A stretch of DNA of 64,000 bases from Manduca sexta. Lineage: Eukaryota; Arthropoda; Insecta; Lepidoptera; Sphingidae. The position numbers were made by a program, and so were the translations under genes. The stretch is taken from the NCBI RefSeq assembly GCF_014839805.1, contig NC_051135.1, forward strand, positions 11,163,291 through 11,227,290. The letters are read 5' to 3'. Positions 61,501 to 64,000 of this stretch are shown piece by piece. The first letter of the stretch is position 1. Every line of letters begins with the position of its first letter. Under the pieces are notes generated by a model. That model worked only from the letters and a program-made list of their open reading frames with translations. It did no database searches and was not told the DNA's origin.

Positions 61501-62099
61501 TTTTCTAGAAATGACTTCAATTTAGATTCCGAATACTCACTATTTTGAATTTTGAACTGGTCTCTATAACTGACTATAAACCAATGCCGTTAGTGCACCG
61601 AAAGCATTCGCCAACGTACCCAGCGATATGGTACAACAACAGAGAAGGACCAATAAAAAATATTGGTAGCTGGTGTACACTAAAATCCTCAATATCAGAA
61701 TAGGCAGGTGATCAGTTGAAAAATCTAAATTAAAACATCTGAAACTGATGTCTTATTAGTAACAGCATAAATTGTGACCATAAACCATATTGTAGTGTGA
61801 TAAAAACGAAACTAAATCTTCGATGTTACGGATCTCACATTAGATATGAATAAAGGTCGATGATATAGCAAACTGTGAAGTGACGTCATTGTTGTGACGT
61901 TGCAGGTAACAGGAGGTGTGCGCGCGCTGGCGCCGCAGCTGTTCCAACTGACGCACCTCACCGCGCTGTACCTCAACGACAACTCGCTGCAGCGCATACC
62001 GCCCGACATCAGCCTCCTGGCCAACCTGCACACACTCGACGTCTCCAACAACAAGTTGCGCTCGCTGCCCGCCGAGCTCGGTGACCTTATACAACTCAG
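58600..62099 (+). CDS. twin: twin / CNOT6 (CCR4 deadenylase), first two coding exons
   Basis: Coding exons are 58600-58707 (36 codons from ATG) and 61906-62099 (64 codons plus 2 bases); the gene continues beyond the window. Exon 1 starts MSRNKDKQEGAAGRTYHIMS and reads EAERASGRRGGWTTLE, matching the CNOT6 pattern YTIMS-x-EEAANGK-x-x-W-x-x-LE. Exon 2 encodes leucine-rich repeats: FQLTHLTALYLNDNSLQRIP, LANLHTLDVSNNKLRSLPAE, then LGDLIQLR. By family knowledge these repeats dock the CAF1/CNOT7 nuclease, and the missing C-terminal part is an endonuclease-exonuclease-phosphatase fold that shortens mRNA poly-A tails in the CCR4-NOT complex. The junction is phase 0 (LE|VTGG). The exon 2 donor is CAG|GCAAGT, a GC-type donor. 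Exon 2 is far more GC-rich than its surroundings. Confidence 0.9.
58723..58930 (+). repeat. Tandem duplication, unit 104 bp
   Basis: Units start at 58723 and 58827. Shared blocks are tctggatcttcaa, actagttttta and ggttttggaatgagcaaca. It begins 15 bases after the twin exon 1 donor. Confidence 0.85.
59004..59660 (+). mobile_element. LINE 3'-region-like element
   Basis: Starts ctagatgacccggtgaactt and ends with aaatcggttcagccgttctc, gagactaacgaacagcaatt and a tatatatagatg tail. This start and end are common in insect RTE/CR1-like elements. No ORF remains. Confidence 0.6.
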
Positions 62100-64000
62100 G
62101 CAAGTCTGCAACCTTTAAATTATTGGCTTTGGTCTTTACACTCTGGACAGACTGGTCGTGGTCGACGTGTAACGTTTCCTTGGTTAGAAGCAACGTGCCT
62201 CGGCTATTGAAGTCAGATGGGATTCAATTTTTTGTGAAGTTAAAGATGCGTGATAAAAATGTATTAGTTTTTTCGCAATAGATATATGTCATTTCTTGTT
62301 TCCAAAATTTTTATCTAGTAGTTAATAAATGACATGTGTTTAATTCGTGGATTTATCGTATGATATTTAGGTTAGAGGATTTATTCACTCACAAAAGACA
62401 ATATCTATTTGCAATAAGTGTTAGTAAATTTAAATTAATAACTATTTAAAAAAAAATATTTGGGTGTGTATTTATAATTCTAGGGCATGTTAATCTCTTG
62501 ACTGTAATGGTTGTGTGGCTTTAAATTAAAATACCTTCACGTATCAGGTCTAAGATTATTGGCCGAACCCTGTAAACCATCTTACCTGCTACCTTCGATT
62601 TCACAGCCATAGACCAATCGGAATAAAGTGGACATAGATACGCAAAATAGATTCAGCCCACAAAATGACACTTTTGAAATAATGAAGATAGAAGTTTTAG
62701 TTTTGGTCATTGATATTCTATTTTATATTTTGTAAATAAAAAGTTCAAATTAATATATTTTGACTAAGATGATTTTACTAATGGAAAATATAGACCCTAT
62801 AGACTAGAACTAATTTGGCATACTCGGCTCATTTTTGACCATACTCTAGAGTAGAACCTTTTTGCGTATCTGCGTCCATGTTCGTGTGACATGCTTATAA
62901 ATGAGATATTTTGATTGGTCTATTCTTATTATAAGCGCTTAGTTAGCAGTTGAGGTAGTTTATTGGAAACGGTCGTATATTCTTTCTGGACCTAACAACG
63001 CGGATGGTCTATTTAATATATAATTATACTAATCATCTGCCTCGGTGGCGTAGTTGTATTACGCGACGACTGCAACACTGAGGTCTCGGGTTCGATGCTC
63101 GGGTTGGGTCAGGTGATATTGGGTTTTACTACTCGGTTTCAGCCTTTTTGTGCCCGATATGACCATTGGCTTGCTCCCTATCACATCATGGGACGGAATA
63201 CACATGATGAAAATTGGACGCACCAGTTGCGCATCTACCTACCCCTTCTGGGAGTGCTGATATTACTTTTAGTACCAAAGACAGCCTGGCGCGTCACAGG
63301 ATAGCACTCTACTACAGGATTTGAGTTGCGTTGACATAAGGTGCGCGGGGAGCTTTACGTCCTCTGGTAGCCCTTGTAGCTAAGACTACTTCTATATTGC
63401 TTTAAATTCCCTGATACATAAATAGATGTTCTAATTAAATATTACGATAAACAAACCCGTTATCATAACTTAAGATTTAGGTATTACCACATGATGCTGA
63501 CATAACTCCATGCATAATGGCATACATTTACCAAATCACACATCTTAAGCATGGTTTAGATTTAGAAGCAGACTTGCAGAACTCCGCTTCCGTAAGCAAT
63601 ATTTATCATGTTGATCATCAAGTTAGCTGGCGTCTGCAAATTTTGAAGCTCTCAGGACTTGACAAGAATTTGTATAGAATTATTGCCGATGGTGTAACAT
63701 CTTAGTCTAAACTTATCATTACAATAAATTCGCCTGTTATCATAATTATGAAATTGAAAATATGGAGAACATTCTGCACATTTGCGTACGACTAACAAAC
63801 TCATGTTACGTTATAACACACTCGCAAACACCTATCAATTGAAAACTACCAATAACCTCGTTTCGTAATGTTGGCTCTTCGTTTGTCTTTTCTATACTTA
63901 TCGTCTTCGTTTGCAATTCTTTCGAAGTCACGTGGACACACTATGTGGACAGACAAGTCACGTCACCCAGCAGATAAATACACGCGGTATCTGTTGCTTC
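62100..64000 (+). other. twin: twin intron 2 (continues past window)
   Basis: Begins GCAAGT. It contains a possible degenerate relative of the CGATCCCAAT MITE (about 62880-62990, gacatgcttataaatgag then gattggtctatt) and a type A SINE (63038-63265). No further LRR exon is seen. The ORF at 63517-63705 has no recognised motif. Confidence 0.55.
63038..63265 (+). mobile_element. tRNA-derived SINE, type A
   Basis: The head tgcctcggtggcgtagttgt is followed by a B box cgggttcgatgctcggg, the body gtgatattgggttttactac, tgcccgatatgacc and tcacatcatgggacgg, and a 3' block ctaccccttctggga. Confidence 0.75.

Larger units (their letters stand above)
58708..61905 (+). other. twin: twin intron 1, about 3.2 kb
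   Basis: Starts GTAAAC and ends TTGCAG. It contains the 104-bp tandem duplication (58723-58930), a LINE-tail-like element (59004-59660) and unassigned open stretches at 59857-60087 and 60222-60576. Confidence 0.6.

Overview
The window is AT-rich animal nuclear DNA with intron-containing genes. GT-AG splice sites, conserved insect-like proteins and the repeat content (tRNA-derived SINEs, R1-clade and CR1-group LINEs, many small MITEs) point to a moth or butterfly (Lepidoptera). The species cannot be fixed from the sequence alone.

Layout, left to right. (1) The last two coding exons of DHTKD1 (2-oxoadipate dehydrogenase E1) lie on + at 1152-2032. (2) A convergent two-exon MADF-domain gene lies on - at 3092-4357. 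(3) A full-length but decayed GC-rich R1-clade LINE lies on - at 5537-11821, bounded by a 15-bp target-site duplication. (4) A two-exon homologue of small lysine-rich protein 1 (SMKR1) lies on + at 13699-14436. (5) A six-exon cytosolic HSP70 gene ending in EEVD lies on + at 18487-22621. It carries a one-base frameshift in exon 2, and an antisense tRNA-Asp gene sits in its fifth intron. (6) A long TMEM135 gene on - spans 26860-48208, with eight common exons and two duplicated, interchangeable first coding exons. Its introns contain a cysteine-rich repetitive ORF, a decayed CR1-group LINE, a tandem 123-bp array, several SINEs and MITEs. (7) The 5' part of twin/CNOT6 (CCR4 deadenylase) lies on +, with coding exons at 58600-58707 and 61906-62099. 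The rest lies beyond the window.

The genes are unrelated single-copy housekeeping genes, not a pathway cluster: mitochondrial lysine/tryptophan catabolism, a DNA-binding protein, a small cilium/sperm-type protein, a chaperone, a peroxisome/mitochondria-linked membrane protein and mRNA deadenylation. TMEM135 and twin are head-to-head about 1.5 kb apart. HSP70 and TMEM135 are convergent, as are DHTKD1 and the MADF gene.

The most interesting points are the duplicated first exons of TMEM135, the single-base HSP70 frameshift in an otherwise intact gene, and a minimal LINE 3'-end insertion (51 bp including poly-A, with a perfect 16-bp duplication) nested in a TTAA-flanked palindromic MITE. The twin intron that starts with GC rather than GT is also notable. 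I saw no CRISPR array, operon or clearly new multi-gene system.
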